Assembly (NCBI GenBank): GCA_026397915.1
Contig: JAPLTX010000051.1
Span: 62,001 to 126,000 of the forward strand
Direction: 5' to 3'
DNA from: Verrucomicrobiota bacterium
GTDB taxonomy: Bacteria; Verrucomicrobiota; Verrucomicrobiia; CAIQCK01
Length of the DNA: 64,000 nt
In this document: positions 1 through 9,137 of the stretch, in pieces
How positions within the stretch are numbered: position 1 is the stretch's first letter
Layout: each line of letters starts with the position of its first letter
Position numbers and translations under genes: made by a program
Notes under the pieces: model-generated
Database searches by the model: none
What the model saw: the letters and a program-made list of their open reading frames with translations, nothing else
Told to the model about the DNA's origin: nothing

Positions 1-2
1 AA

Positions 3-1481
3 GCCATCAAGCTTCCGCCGAACAACCAGCCGCTCGACGTGACATTGCGCGTGCAGCCGCAGCAACTCGGCACGTTTACCTATGCGGCGAGCATTGAGCC
101 GCTGGCAGATGAACTGACCGGCCGCGACAACAGTGCGTCGTTTATCGCGCGCGTCATTGCCCAGAAGCCGCGCGTGCTCTTCATCGCCGGCAACGCAGGC
201 AAGGAATACCGCTACCTCAAGAACCACCTGACGCGCGACACGACGCTCTCGGTGAGTTGCTGGCTGCAAAGCGCTGACGCGGCGTTCAACCAGGAAGGCG
301 ACGCGCCGCTGACGACGCTACCGAAGACGGAGCAGGAGTTGTTCGGCTACGACGTGATCGTCATGCTCGATCCCGACCCACGCGAGTTCGATGCGGCGTG
401 GGCGAAACTGCTGGCGCGGTTCGTTGGCGACCACGGCGGCGGACTGGCGTTCATCGCGTCGAACAAGTTCACGACGGATTTCCTGATGGCGGGCGAGCTA
501 CGACCAGTCGCCGACCTGCTGCCGGTGCAGATCGAGCGCGAGCAGCTCACCGTGGCCGAGGCGCTCAGCCGCGTGAACCAACAGGATTGGCCGTGGCTGG
601 TGACAGCGGCGGGATTTGAAAACCCCGTCTTCCAACTCGACGCGGACCCGGAGCGCAACCGCCGAATCTGGGCGGCGATGCCAGGCTTTTACTGGGCGCA
701 GCCGGTGCGTGCGCTCAAGCCGGGCGCGACGGCGCTGGCGGTGCACAGCGACCCGCGCCGACAGACGCGGCAGGGGCCGCAGCCGATTGTGGCGACGCAG
801 TTCTACGGGCCGGGCCGCGTGCTTTTCGTGGCGAGCGACTCGACCTGGCGCTGGCGGTTCGGCGGCGCGCGCGCGTTCGAACAGTTCTGGAGCCAGGCGG
901 TGCGTTATCTCACACAAGGCCGGCTACTCGGCGGGATGAAACGGCTCGTGTTGACGACCGATCACGACGAATACTCGCTCGGCCAGCGGATTACGGTGCG
1001 GGCGAAGGCGCTCGACGCAGGCTACAAGCCAGCGGCGATGGACCATTTCGAGGCGCTGGTGAAAACGGCGTCAACAACCGCGCGTGTGTTGCGACTCGAC
1101 CCCATCGCCGGCACGGCGGGCGAATTTGAAGGATCGCTGGTGGCGGAACAACTCGGCTTGTGCGAGATCACGGCCAATGTTTCCGGTGGCACCGCCCGCG
1201 AAGCGATGGCGCTCAAGACGGTGCGCGTGACGCTGCCGCGGCTGGAGTTCAAGGACACGCGCATGAACGAGCCGCTGCTGCGACAGATCGCGACGGCCAC
1301 AGGCGGTGAGTTCCTGACGCTCGATCGGATCGGCGAACTGCCGAAGCTCTTGCCGAAACGCGAGCAACTGCTGGTCAATGAGCAGACGCAGGACATCTGG
1401 GACACGCCGCTGGCGCTGTGCCTGTTCTGCGGACTGCTCTTCACGGAATGGGCGATAAGAAAATGGAAGAATCTGGCGTAA
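3..1481 (+). CDS. VWA/BatA-type membrane protein, C-terminal part (partial)
   Basis: The reading frame is open from base 3, so the true start lies upstream of the window; a GTG at 39 is internal. What is visible resembles the C-terminal half of large membrane-anchored VWA/glutamine-amidotransferase-like proteins of MoxR/Bat operons. An alpha/beta segment includes ELFGYDVIVMLDPDP and GGGLAFIASNKF, followed by beta-rich domains. One transmembrane helix lies close to the C-terminus (PLALCLFCGLLFTEWAI) with a basic tail. No catalytic residues can be assigned. The next gene starts 17 bases downstream and is clearly co-transcribed. Family assignment is by general architecture and neighbourhood. Confidence 0.7.
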   Translation, partial: AIKLPPNNQPLDVTLRVQPQQLGTFTYAASIEPLADELTGRDNSASFIARVIAQKPRVLFIAGNAGKEYRYLKNHLTRDTTLSVSCWLQSADAAFNQEGDAPLTTLPKTEQELFGYDVIVMLDPDPREFDAAWAKLLARFVGDHGGGLAFIASNKFTTDFLMAGELRPVADLLPVQIEREQLTVAEALSRVNQQDWPWLVTAAGFENPVFQLDADPERNRRIWAAMPGFYWAQPVRALKPGATALAVHSDPRRQTRQGPQPIVATQFYGPGRVLFVASDSTWRWRFGGARAFEQFWSQAVRYLTQGRLLGGMKRLVLTTDHDEYSLGQRITVRAKALDAGYKPAAMDHFEALVKTASTTARVLRLDPIAGTAGEFEGSLVAEQLGLCEITANVSGGTAREAMALKTVRVTLPRLEFKDTRMNEPLLRQIATATGGEFLTLDRIGELPKLLPKREQLLVNEQTQDIWDTPLALCLFCGLLFTEWAIRKWKNLA

Positions 1482-1496
1482 GACGTAATGCGTAAG
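1476..1496 (+). repeat. Degenerate 7-bp tandem array, 3 units
   Basis: Units gcgtaag, acgtaat and gcgtaag follow each other. The array contains the TAA stop codon of the upstream gene and supplies a TAAGGA Shine-Dalgarno-like sequence just before the ATG at 1499. Confidence 0.6.
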
Positions 1497-1498
1497 GA

Positions 1499-3577
1499 AT
1501 GAATCAGCGGATCCATCAATTACTCGGTTCGCTGCGCTGGCTGCTACGGTTGCACCTCGCGCTCGGCGGATTATCGCGCGTCGGTGCCGTGGGCGTGGCG
1601 GCGGCACTCGGGACGTGGACGCTGGATTGGTGGTTGCGGTTGGATTGGGGGCCGCGCGGACTGCTCGGCACACTGGCTCTGATCATAATCGGTGTCGCAG
1701 GCTGGCGGTGGTTCTTGCGGCCCATGATCCGAAGGTTTTGCGATACAGATGTCGCCCTGGCTTTGGAGCGCGCGTTTCCGCAATTCGGCGACCGACTGCT
1801 GACGGTAGTGGAGGATGGAAGAGGCAAGGCGGAAGTGTCACCCGCGCTGTTGGAGCGCGTAGCGGCAGAGGCGGCAGAGATTGCCGCGGGCGTGCGGCCA
1901 TTGCAGGCGCTCGATCATAGGCGGCTGGCGCGATGCCTTGCGCTTGGCGTTGGTGCGCTGCTGGTGATTGCGATAGTGGCGGCGTTTTTTCCGCAGGAGT
2001 TGGAGGTCTGGTGGCAGCGCGACGTATTGTTGCGAAACGTGGAGTGGCCGCACGCGACGATGCTCGAAATCAGCGGCTTCCCCAACGGCACAGCGCGGGT
2101 CGTGCGCGGCGCGCCGTTCAACATCCTGGTGACCGCGTCGGGCTGGCAGATTCCGGAAACCGTAAAGCTGGTGCTGGATTACGAGCATGCCGGCCGGTTC
2201 CGCGAGGTGCTCACGCGCGTCGGCAACGGGAAGTTTGCGAAACGGTTTGACTCGGTCATCGAAAGTTTCCGGTTCCGCGCTTTCGGCGGCGACGGCGCGA
2301 CGGGCGAACTGCGAGTCGAGGTGGTGGACCCGCCGATGCTCCGCAACGTGCGGATGCGGCTCGTCTATCCGGCCTACACGCGCCAACCGCCGCGCGAGAT
2401 CGGGCCGAGCGACGGCGCGGTGGAGTCGGTGGTTGGCACGCGGCTCGAACTGCGCGCTACCAGCACCCGGCCGTTGCGATACGCGAAGCTCCAAATTCCA
2501 AACTCCAAGCCTCAAAAGCTGGCTTCGAGCGTCATGGACGCGCGCGTCGAGGCCGCCACCAACGTTTCCGCACAGTTCGTCATCAAGGAAAGCGGGCGTG
2601 TTCAGATTTCCATCGAGGACATGGAGGGACTGCGGGCCGATCCCGCGCTCAGCTTCGCGCTCGACGCGCAGCCGGATCGGCCGCCGTTGGTGCGGCTGAC
2701 GTTGAGCGGCATCGGCGACAAGATCACTCCGGTGGCGACGTTGCCGGTAGCGGCGGAGGCGCACGACGATTTCGGCGTGGCGGCCCTGAGTCTGGCGACG
2801 TCCACCAACAACACTACCTGGCAGAGTCAGCCACTCGCCGGCGCGGCACTGGGCAACGCCGAGGTCCATCTGGAAACGCGGCTGCCGGTCGAGTCGTTGC
2901 GAGTTGCCGAAGGCTCGGTGTTGAACATCCGCGTCGAGGCGACGGACGCGGCGACTCCGCCTGGCTGTGGCGCGAGCCAGTCGCTGGCGCTGCGCGTGGT
3001 GAGCGCGGCAGAACTGATGGCGGACCTGAACCGCCGCCAGAAGGAATATCGCGCCGAGTTCGAGCGGCTGACGCGCAAGCACCGCGAGGCACTCGACGCG
3101 CTGCGGGTGATTCGCGAGGGCGCGGCGGCGGGCAAGCAGCCGGACTTAGTGCAGCTCTCGCCGCTCGTGGCTGACGAGCGCGAGGTGGGCAATGGATGCC
3201 AGACGATGTCGGAATTGTTCCTGCGGATACTCGACGAGATGAAAAACAACCGTGTCGGCACCCCCACCGAGCAGGAACGGCTGCGCGCGCGTGTCGTGGG
3301 GCCGCTGACCGAGGCGAGCCGACAATTGCTCGGACCGGTGGTGACGCAGCTCGGCGCGGTGACGCCCAGCGTGAGCGCACCGCTGGGACCGGCGTTCGAG
3401 CAAGCGCAAGTCGCTTACAACCAGATGCGGACGATTCTAGCCGAGATGATGCGCGGCGAGACGCTGTCCGACGCCGTGGCGGCGCTGCGGGAGATTTTGA
3501 AGGACCAGAGCCAGCTCAACGAGGCTACACGCAAGGCGCTGGAGGTGGAGTTGCAGCGGTTGTTGAAGTCACCGTAA
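1499..3577 (+). CDS. DUF4175-like large membrane protein with C-terminal coiled coil
   Basis: This 692-residue protein has two hydrophobic helices in its first 75 residues and another near residues 145-165. A long beta-rich extracytoplasmic region follows, with Ig-like stretches such as RNVRMRLVYPAYTRQPPREIG. The last 200 residues are helical and charged, probably a coiled coil. The pattern matches large uncharacterised DUF4175-like proteins that close VWA/MoxR operons in Verrucomicrobiota and Planctomycetota. It lies 17 bases after the VWA-type gene and 7 bases before the nucleosidase gene. A 7-bp array at 2488-2515 encodes KLQIPNSKPQK in the middle of the protein. Molecular function is unknown; a scaffold role is inference. 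Confidence 0.7.
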   Translation: MNQRIHQLLGSLRWLLRLHLALGGLSRVGAVGVAAALGTWTLDWWLRLDWGPRGLLGTLALIIIGVAGWRWFLRPMIRRFCDTDVALALERAFPQFGDRLLTVVEDGRGKAEVSPALLERVAAEAAEIAAGVRPLQALDHRRLARCLALGVGALLVIAIVAAFFPQELEVWWQRDVLLRNVEWPHATMLEISGFPNGTARVVRGAPFNILVTASGWQIPETVKLVLDYEHAGRFREVLTRVGNGKFAKRFDSVIESFRFRAFGGDGATGELRVEVVDPPMLRNVRMRLVYPAYTRQPPREIGPSDGAVESVVGTRLELRATSTRPLRYAKLQIPNSKPQKLASSVMDARVEAATNVSAQFVIKESGRVQISIEDMEGLRADPALSFALDAQPDRPPLVRLTLSGIGDKITPVATLPVAAEAHDDFGVAALSLATSTNNTTWQSQPLAGAALGNAEVHLETRLPVESLRVAEGSVLNIRVEATDAATPPGCGASQSLALRVVSAAELMADLNRRQKEYRAEFERLTRKHREALDALRVIREGAAAGKQPDLVQLSPLVADEREVGNGCQTMSELFLRILDEMKNNRVGTPTEQERLRARVVGPLTEASRQLLGPVVTQLGAVTPSVSAPLGPAFEQAQVAYNQMRTILAEMMRGETLSDAVAALREILKDQSQLNEATRKALEVELQRLLKSP
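2488..2515 (+). repeat. Degenerate 7-bp tandem array, 4 units, in coding sequence
   Basis: Four units of the type gctccaa/attccaa/actccaa/gcctcaa lie in frame inside the DUF4175-like gene. Confidence 0.7.
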
Positions 3578-3584
3578 CCGTGCC

Positions 3585-4433
3585 ATGCAAAGAACGATCC
3601 ATCTGATACTGCTCGCGGTCGTCTTCTTTTCATCGCACCCGACGGACGCGGCGGAGCCGACGGCGTCGCCGCGCACGTGTATCCTTGCCGCGTTCGATGA
3701 CGAACTGGCGCTGCTGTATCGGGCGCTCGCCGAACCGAAAGAAGAAGTGCTCCACGGTATTCATTTCGCCGCCGGCAAGCTGAAGGGTCGCAACGTCATC
3801 GTCTGCCGCAGCGGCATCGGCAAGGTGAACGCCGCTATGGTCACGGCGCTACTTATCCAGCATTACCGGCCCTGCGAGATCATCTTCACGGGCATCGCCG
3901 GCGGCATCAACCTGGAGTTGCGTCCGGGCGACATCGTCATCGCGTCAAAGACGGCCCAGCACGATTTCGGCACGCTTACAGCCGAAGGCATGGAAGTGCG
4001 CGGCATAAAAAGCGCCGTCACGTGGCAACGGAATCCCGTTTTCCTTGAGCCGGACGCACGGTTGATGGCGCTGGCAGACGCCGCCGCGAAACGCATCAAG
4101 CTGGCCGACATCGAAACTCGCGACGGCAAGCGGCATCCGCGCATCATCAAAGGTGTGGTCGTGACAGGCGACGTCTTCGTGGCGTCGCCCACGAAGAAGG
4201 CCGAACTGCGCAAGGCGCTTGGCGCCGACGCGGTGGAGATGGAGGGCGCGGCAGTGGCGCAAGTCTGCCAGGATTTGCGCGTGCCGTGGCTGGTCGTCCG
4301 CAGCATCAGCGACGGCGCGGATCACAACGCGCTTCAGGACGTGGATTCGTTCACTGCGTTGGCCGCGCAAAACTCTGCGCACCTTGTCATGGACATCGTC
4401 GCGCAGCTTGCTGCGGAGAATAACCGCAAGTGA
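3585..4433 (+). CDS. Exported 5'-methylthioadenosine/S-adenosylhomocysteine nucleosidase family protein
   Basis: The enzyme family cleaves adenine from MTA, SAH or related nucleosides. Family signatures are clear: the phosphorylase fold with FDDEL (candidate base E40), SGIGKVNAA (77-84), GIAGGIN, the VEMEGAAVAQ loop (217-226) that binds ribose, and the catalytic Asp in SISDGAD (D243). Unusually, residues 1-22 form a signal peptide (hydrophobic ILLAVVFF, then cleavage near DAA/E), which predicts a periplasmic enzyme; MTANs are normally cytoplasmic. It lies 7 bases after the DUF4175-like gene. Substrate is not certain, since an exported member might act on nucleosides scavenged from outside. 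Confidence 0.85.
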   Translation: MQRTIHLILLAVVFFSSHPTDAAEPTASPRTCILAAFDDELALLYRALAEPKEEVLHGIHFAAGKLKGRNVIVCRSGIGKVNAAMVTALLIQHYRPCEIIFTGIAGGINLELRPGDIVIASKTAQHDFGTLTAEGMEVRGIKSAVTWQRNPVFLEPDARLMALADAAAKRIKLADIETRDGKRHPRIIKGVVVTGDVFVASPTKKAELRKALGADAVEMEGAAVAQVCQDLRVPWLVVRSISDGADHNALQDVDSFTALAAQNSAHLVMDIVAQLAAENNRK

Positions 4434-4445
4434 TCGAACAAACGC

Positions 4446-5636
4446 TCAGCCCAGCTTGTATTGCTTGGCGGCTTTCGCGCCGAGTTGATCCACGACGAGT
4501 TTCCGCAGGTCAACGGTCGAGCCGATCGTTGCGCCGGTCGGGAGCTTCTCACCGTCAACGAGACTTTTCTCGGCAGCCTCCAACACGAGCGTCGTGTAGA
4601 AGCCAAGAGTGATCGGGCTGTTCATCGCCTCGCGCTCGGCGGCGGAGAGCTTGCCGTTGCGCAACGCGAGAATCTGCTGATAGAGGCGGCCGGGGCTGCC
4701 GATGCCGTAGCCGGTCACGCTGTTGTCCTTGTCGAAGTTCTTGAAGAGCGGGTTGACCTCGAAAATGCCGTCGGGATGGAACTCGCGCAGGCCGGGCTGA
4801 TCCAAGCCGAGGTCCATCATGCCGTCGGAGCAGATGATGCGGCTGGACTGCACGGTGTTTGACCAAGCGGTGTTGGGCAGCGCCCATCCGGTGAGGATGT
4901 GGGCGATGGCACCGGTGTCGAACAGTATCTCCGTATCCACGAGATCGTAGCCCTTCACCGCGATCGGCTTGAGCGACGGCAGCTTCTGCGAATAGCCGAC
5001 GGCGCGCACCTGCATCGGCGTGAGGTTGACGATCTTCATCAGCGCGTCCGCCATGTGCACTGTCAGGAACGATGCCGGTGTGTTCTTTTCGGCGAAATTG
5101 GGCGACGCAAAGAAGCGCGGCGAGTGGTTCGGGTCGGCCACGCTGAGCTTGTCGAGCATGTAGAAAACCGCCGCTTGGAACTGTCCGTAGCGGCCGCTCT
5201 GAAAACGCGCTTCGGCTTCCTTGATGCGCGGGTCTTCGCGCTTGTGGAAGTCCACGCCGAGGAAACGACCCGTCTTCTTCGTCGTCTCGATCATCGCGTG
5301 CGCGTCCTTGAGCGTCGCGGCGGTTGGCTTCGGCACGACCACGTCGAGACCTGCGTTGAGCGCCGCCACCGTTGGCGCGCAGTGGAGATGGTCCGGCGTG
5401 TTGATCTGCACTGCATCGAGTTCAGTCTTCGCGAGCAGTTCCTTGTAGTCGGTGAAACGGCGGTTGGCCGGCAGGCCCGCGAGGTCGCCGAACCAGTTCC
5501 GATATTGTTCGTTCGGGTCAGCGACGGCGCAGATTTCCAACAGCGGCGTGTAGCTGCTGCGGAAGTAAAGGTATTGATAGATTTCGCGGACGACGGAACC
5601 CGCGCCGATGATGCCGAGACGAAGTTTGGTCTTCAT
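4446..5636 (-). CDS. Gfo/Idh/MocA family oxidoreductase
   Basis: This is a 396-residue NAD(P)-dependent sugar or cyclitol dehydrogenase-like protein. The N-terminal Rossmann motif GIIGAGSV occupies residues 8-15, and the cofactor domain includes DAVQINTPDHLHCAP. The usual EKP motif reads PKP (VVVPKPTAAT), so the conserved Glu before the catalytic Lys is changed. The C-terminal alpha/beta domain is complete. There is no Tat or Sec signal, so it should be cytoplasmic. It is followed 13 bases later on the same strand by the M20 peptidase gene, which is transcribed first. The substrate cannot be read from the sequence. Confidence 0.85.
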   Translation of the reverse strand: MKTKLRLGIIGAGSVVREIYQYLYFRSSYTPLLEICAVADPNEQYRNWFGDLAGLPANRRFTDYKELLAKTELDAVQINTPDHLHCAPTVAALNAGLDVVVPKPTAATLKDAHAMIETTKKTGRFLGVDFHKREDPRIKEAEARFQSGRYGQFQAAVFYMLDKLSVADPNHSPRFFASPNFAEKNTPASFLTVHMADALMKIVNLTPMQVRAVGYSQKLPSLKPIAVKGYDLVDTEILFDTGAIAHILTGWALPNTAWSNTVQSSRIICSDGMMDLGLDQPGLREFHPDGIFEVNPLFKNFDKDNSVTGYGIGSPGRLYQQILALRNGKLSAAEREAMNSPITLGFYTTLVLEAAEKSLVDGEKLPTGATIGSTVDLRKLVVDQLGAKAAKQYKLG

Positions 5637-5649
5637 GAGTGTTGTTCTG

Positions 5650-7416
5650 TCAGATGGTGCCGGTTTGTTTCAAGAGGAATACCGCCAGAAACTCCACCGC
5701 GGCGCGCGCTTCCTCCAGCGAGATTTGCTCCTGGTCGGAGTGCGCGTGAGCCAGCGTGCCGGGGCCGAACGTCAGCACAGGCATCCCCGGATATTCGGTG
5801 GCGAAGAGCCGCGCATCGCATGACACCGTCCAGCCGAGAATCGGCTCGTCTTTCCAGATACCCGTTTCCTTTGCAGCGCTGATGGCGTTGCGCATCGAGG
5901 GCGAGTCGGGGTCGCCATCGAACGCGACGTTGTGGAGCTTCTCGTAGGTGACTCGCACCACGTCCTCGCCGCGTTCCGGCCGGCCGAGCCGTCGCAGGCA
6001 AGTCTCCGCGCCATGCTGTGCTGCACGGCGCATCCGGTCCATGACTTCGTTGATGTGGTGCGTTGGCACGAAGCCCTGGCCACCTTCGAGCACCAGCACG
6101 TCGCCGTAAGGCTTGCCGCCGAGTTCCAGACGCATCAGGCCGCCGGCGGTCGCCTCTATCTTCGGCCGCGACTGCGCGAGGCTGCGAACCAAGTGCGCCA
6201 TCTTGGTGATCGCGCCGTCGCGCTCGCGGATCGCGCCCATGTGGCCGGTCGCGCCGTGGACGGTCACGACGAAGCCGTTGCCTTCGCGGGCAAAATCGTA
6301 ATGGACCGGCACCATCGGCTTGCCGGTCGCGGCTTCGATGACCTTGCTCTTGTCGCCATAGAGGCCGGTGTAGGCTGCGAGTCCAACTTCGAGACAGTCG
6401 CGCACGAGCAGTTCGGTCTTCTTACTTGGCGCGCTGTCGAACTGAATGGTGAAGTTCACCTCGCCACAGATGCGGCTCGGATGCTCGCCGAAGGAGCCGA
6501 TGATGCCGTGGCAGGTTTGCACCGGTCGCTGTGGGAAAAGATCGTGGCGGCTTTCAGCACGAATAGCTGCACCTTCTTTCTCCATCTCCTCGTTCACGAA
6601 CGCGGCCATCTCGAAGAGTGACGCGCACGCGACCTTCTTCAAATCGGCGCGATACCAGACTGCGCCGCGGTTGGCCGGGTGGAGTTTGAGGCTGGTGATC
6701 TCCAGCACGATCATGCTGTCGTAGAGTTTCTTCAGTTCGCGATCCATCGCCAGCGATAGCGAACCGTTGCCACCGGTTTCCTCCTCGACGACGGCCATCA
6801 TCACCACGTTCTTCTTCCATTTTAGCCCGGCCTTGGCCATGACTTCGGAGAGGACCTTCAGCGCGGCGACCGCGCAGATGGTCGGTCCCTTGTCGTCGGC
6901 CGAGCCGCGGCCGTGGATGAGCTTGCCCTCCGCGCGCGGCGGAAAATACGGCGCGACGACATCCACGTGGCTGTTCACCGCCACCGACTGGCCACCACCG
7001 CTGCCGGCACCGGGGATGATGTAAAGCAGGTTGCCGCGGCCAGCGTAGGTTTCCTCCGGTGTCAGACCGGCCGGACGTTGCGGCGTCTTGGTGAAGTGGA
7101 GGAGCGAGTAGTTCGGATGCGACTTGATCGCTGGGTTGACCGGTCGCCGTTCGATGCGCGCGCCGGCAAAACCGACGCCCTTCAGCTCGCGCTCAAAAAC
7201 GCGGAAGCAGCCGTCCTCCGCCTCGCGCATGACCGACACGTCCGGGTTGGGCGTGGTATTGAACCGACAAATCTCAACGATAAGGTTCTTCAGGTAACGC
7301 TCGAACTCCGGCGTGCGCGTGCGGGCAAAAATATCCTTAAGGATGGGATTGTTCGCGCTTGGCGGCGCGGAAGGTTTCGTCGGTTGTCTGCGAGACTTCA
7401 GTTTCTTGACTGGCAT
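5650..7416 (-). CDS. M20 family metallopeptidase (ArgE/DapE/carboxypeptidase type)
   Basis: The di-zinc M20 site is clear: SHVDVV with H150 and catalytic D152, GRGSADDKG (169-177) supplying the bridging Asp, and VVEEETGGNG (from about 210) with the general-base Glu. The C-terminal ligand is probably in LAHAHSDQE near residue 563. At 588 residues it is longer than most M20 enzymes (about 400-480), because of a basic, proline-rich N-terminal tail (residues 1-25) and insertions. No signal peptide is visible. The neighbouring oxidoreductase gene starts 13 bases downstream, so the two are likely co-transcribed. Peptide or acyl-amino-acid substrate is unknown. Confidence 0.88.
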   Translation of the reverse strand: MPVKKLKSRRQPTKPSAPPSANNPILKDIFARTRTPEFERYLKNLIVEICRFNTTPNPDVSVMREAEDGCFRVFERELKGVGFAGARIERRPVNPAIKSHPNYSLLHFTKTPQRPAGLTPEETYAGRGNLLYIIPGAGSGGGQSVAVNSHVDVVAPYFPPRAEGKLIHGRGSADDKGPTICAVAALKVLSEVMAKAGLKWKKNVVMMAVVEEETGGNGSLSLAMDRELKKLYDSMIVLEITSLKLHPANRGAVWYRADLKKVACASLFEMAAFVNEEMEKEGAAIRAESRHDLFPQRPVQTCHGIIGSFGEHPSRICGEVNFTIQFDSAPSKKTELLVRDCLEVGLAAYTGLYGDKSKVIEAATGKPMVPVHYDFAREGNGFVVTVHGATGHMGAIRERDGAITKMAHLVRSLAQSRPKIEATAGGLMRLELGGKPYGDVLVLEGGQGFVPTHHINEVMDRMRRAAQHGAETCLRRLGRPERGEDVVRVTYEKLHNVAFDGDPDSPSMRNAISAAKETGIWKDEPILGWTVSCDARLFATEYPGMPVLTFGPGTLAHAHSDQEQISLEEARAAVEFLAVFLLKQTGTI

Positions 7417-7461
7417 GATGAGATCTCTTCCTGACCCACAGCGGCCGGAAACATCGGTGAA

Positions 7462-9111
7462 CTATGTGGTCGCGCCTTCGGATTTGCCTTCGGTCTTGAG
7501 TTTGTTCTTCGCGGCCTTGGCTTGCTCACTCTTCGGCCATGTCTTGATGAGGAACTCGAAGACCTGCTGGCTGAACTGCCGCTCGTGACCGAGCGCGCTC
7601 TCGGCAAAGTGGAAGCCGATGTAGAAGATGTCTTCCGGCTCCAGCAGTTTCTTATCCTTGGCGAGGCAGTCGAACAACTTGAACGACGGATCGCGCAGGA
7701 GCGCCGCGAAGCCGCGCAGGCACGGGTCCTCGCCGCGGCGACCGGGCGACAGATCCTTCGGGGATGTTTTCAGCCCACTGAAGCTGAGTTGGTAGCGCAC
7801 CGTCGCGTTAAAGAACTCCGTGTTTGCGAGCAGTCGCAGTGACTGCACGGCGGCGGCGAACTTCTTGCGCTGGCGCAGGTCCTCACCGGCTTCGGCGATC
7901 TGGGCGTTGAAGCCGGCGGCGTCCACGTTGCGGAGCAGCCAGGTGTAGGCCGGCACACGCGGGTCGTTTTTCTCCAGCAGATCGAGGCAGCGCGCGGCGA
8001 GCTTCTTCTTCGCGTCCTTCGCGAACCGCTCGGCGTGCGGCTTCAGCAGCTTGGCGACGTTCCACGCATCGTCGGCGGTTGCAACCTTGCCGAGTTTCTC
8101 CAGCAACGGCTGCGTGGCGTCCTCAATCCGGCAAAGCGCCTTCGCGGCGATGTCGCGCACTTCCTGGTCGGCGTCGCTGAGCCAGTCAAGCATCGAGCTG
8201 ACGATCTTCTTGCCCGTCTGATGGCCGAGCTTGCGCACGGCGAAGCGGCGGACTTCGGCGTTGTCGCTCTTGGCGAGCTTCTCCAAGTCACCGACGACAC
8301 TGGCTGGAAACTCCAGCGGCGCGAGCAACGCGGTGGCCGGACTGACGACGTTCTCGCGATCCTCTTCTTTGAGCAGCGGCAGGACCTTCTTGATCATCGC
8401 GTCCACGCCCGCGCCATCCCTGCTGAGGTTGGCGAGCGCCTGCAGCGCGTTGCGGCGGACAAACGCCACCTGTTTCGGGCCGATATAATCCAGCAGCAGC
8501 GAACGCGCCGCTGGATTGCCGAGGCTGCCGAGCAGGATCAGGCAGGAGGTGGTGGCCCGCATGTCTTTCTTCACGCGCGGCGTTTTCAGGAAGCTCGCGA
8601 TTTGTTTGAACAGATCCTTCCGTTCTTCCTCGTTGGCATCGCTGATGTGGCGACGGATGGCGCCGCAGATGGCCTTGACCATCTCGAAGTCGGGATCGAA
8701 CAAGCCGGTCAGCAGGAACCGCGTTGCGCCGTCGCTGTGGAGCCGCGCGAACACGTCCATAAGCGCGAGCTTCTGTTGCGTCGCGGCCTTTGCCCAGACC
8801 TTCTCCAACTCGGCCTCGATGTCCATCTTGAGTTGCGCGAGCGCCTTGCCGGCGGCGTCGCGGAGCGCGGGCGGGGCGTTGAGCAACATCGGCAGCAGAT
8901 ACGGGAATGCCGTCTTGTGGCGCGTGCGGCCGAGCGCGGCGACCAGCTCGCGGGTGAGCGTGTCGTCGGCGTGACCGAGCGCGGAGCCGAGCGCGCGCAC
9001 GACATCGGCGTCGGGGGGAGCGAGTTCGCCGAGCACGATGGCGGCGGCAAGGCGGCGATTGGGAACTTCGCTGCCAAGCAGCGCGGCGATGGTTTGAAGT
9101 TGCTTGTCCAT
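7462..9111 (-). CDS. HEAT-repeat protein
   Basis: The protein of about 549 residues is built from repeated helical pairs of HEAT/PBS-lyase type (for example NRRLAAAIVLGELAPPDADVVRALGSALGH and EVRRFAVRKLGHQTGKK). A C-terminal segment of about 150 residues resembles a helical TPR-like tail. A TTG codon 21 bases upstream (9132) could also open the frame, but ATG at 9111 (MDKQLQTI) is preferred. No enzymatic motif or export signal is seen, so it is probably a protein-protein interaction scaffold. It lies between the M20 gene and nagA, all on the minus strand. Confidence 0.8.
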   Translation of the reverse strand: MDKQLQTIAALLGSEVPNRRLAAAIVLGELAPPDADVVRALGSALGHADDTLTRELVAALGRTRHKTAFPYLLPMLLNAPPALRDAAGKALAQLKMDIEAELEKVWAKAATQQKLALMDVFARLHSDGATRFLLTGLFDPDFEMVKAICGAIRRHISDANEEERKDLFKQIASFLKTPRVKKDMRATTSCLILLGSLGNPAARSLLLDYIGPKQVAFVRRNALQALANLSRDGAGVDAMIKKVLPLLKEEDRENVVSPATALLAPLEFPASVVGDLEKLAKSDNAEVRRFAVRKLGHQTGKKIVSSMLDWLSDADQEVRDIAAKALCRIEDATQPLLEKLGKVATADDAWNVAKLLKPHAERFAKDAKKKLAARCLDLLEKNDPRVPAYTWLLRNVDAAGFNAQIAEAGEDLRQRKKFAAAVQSLRLLANTEFFNATVRYQLSFSGLKTSPKDLSPGRRGEDPCLRGFAALLRDPSFKLFDCLAKDKKLLEPEDIFYIGFHFAESALGHERQFSQQVFEFLIKTWPKSEQAKAAKNKLKTEGKSEGATT

Positions 9112-9137
9112 TGTTTTGATAGGCTTCACCAACCAGG

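Noticed and set aside
4899-6621. Plus-strand frames at 4899-5882 and 5932-6621
   Set aside because: Antisense to the Gfo/Idh and M20 genes; no motif, low-complexity translation.
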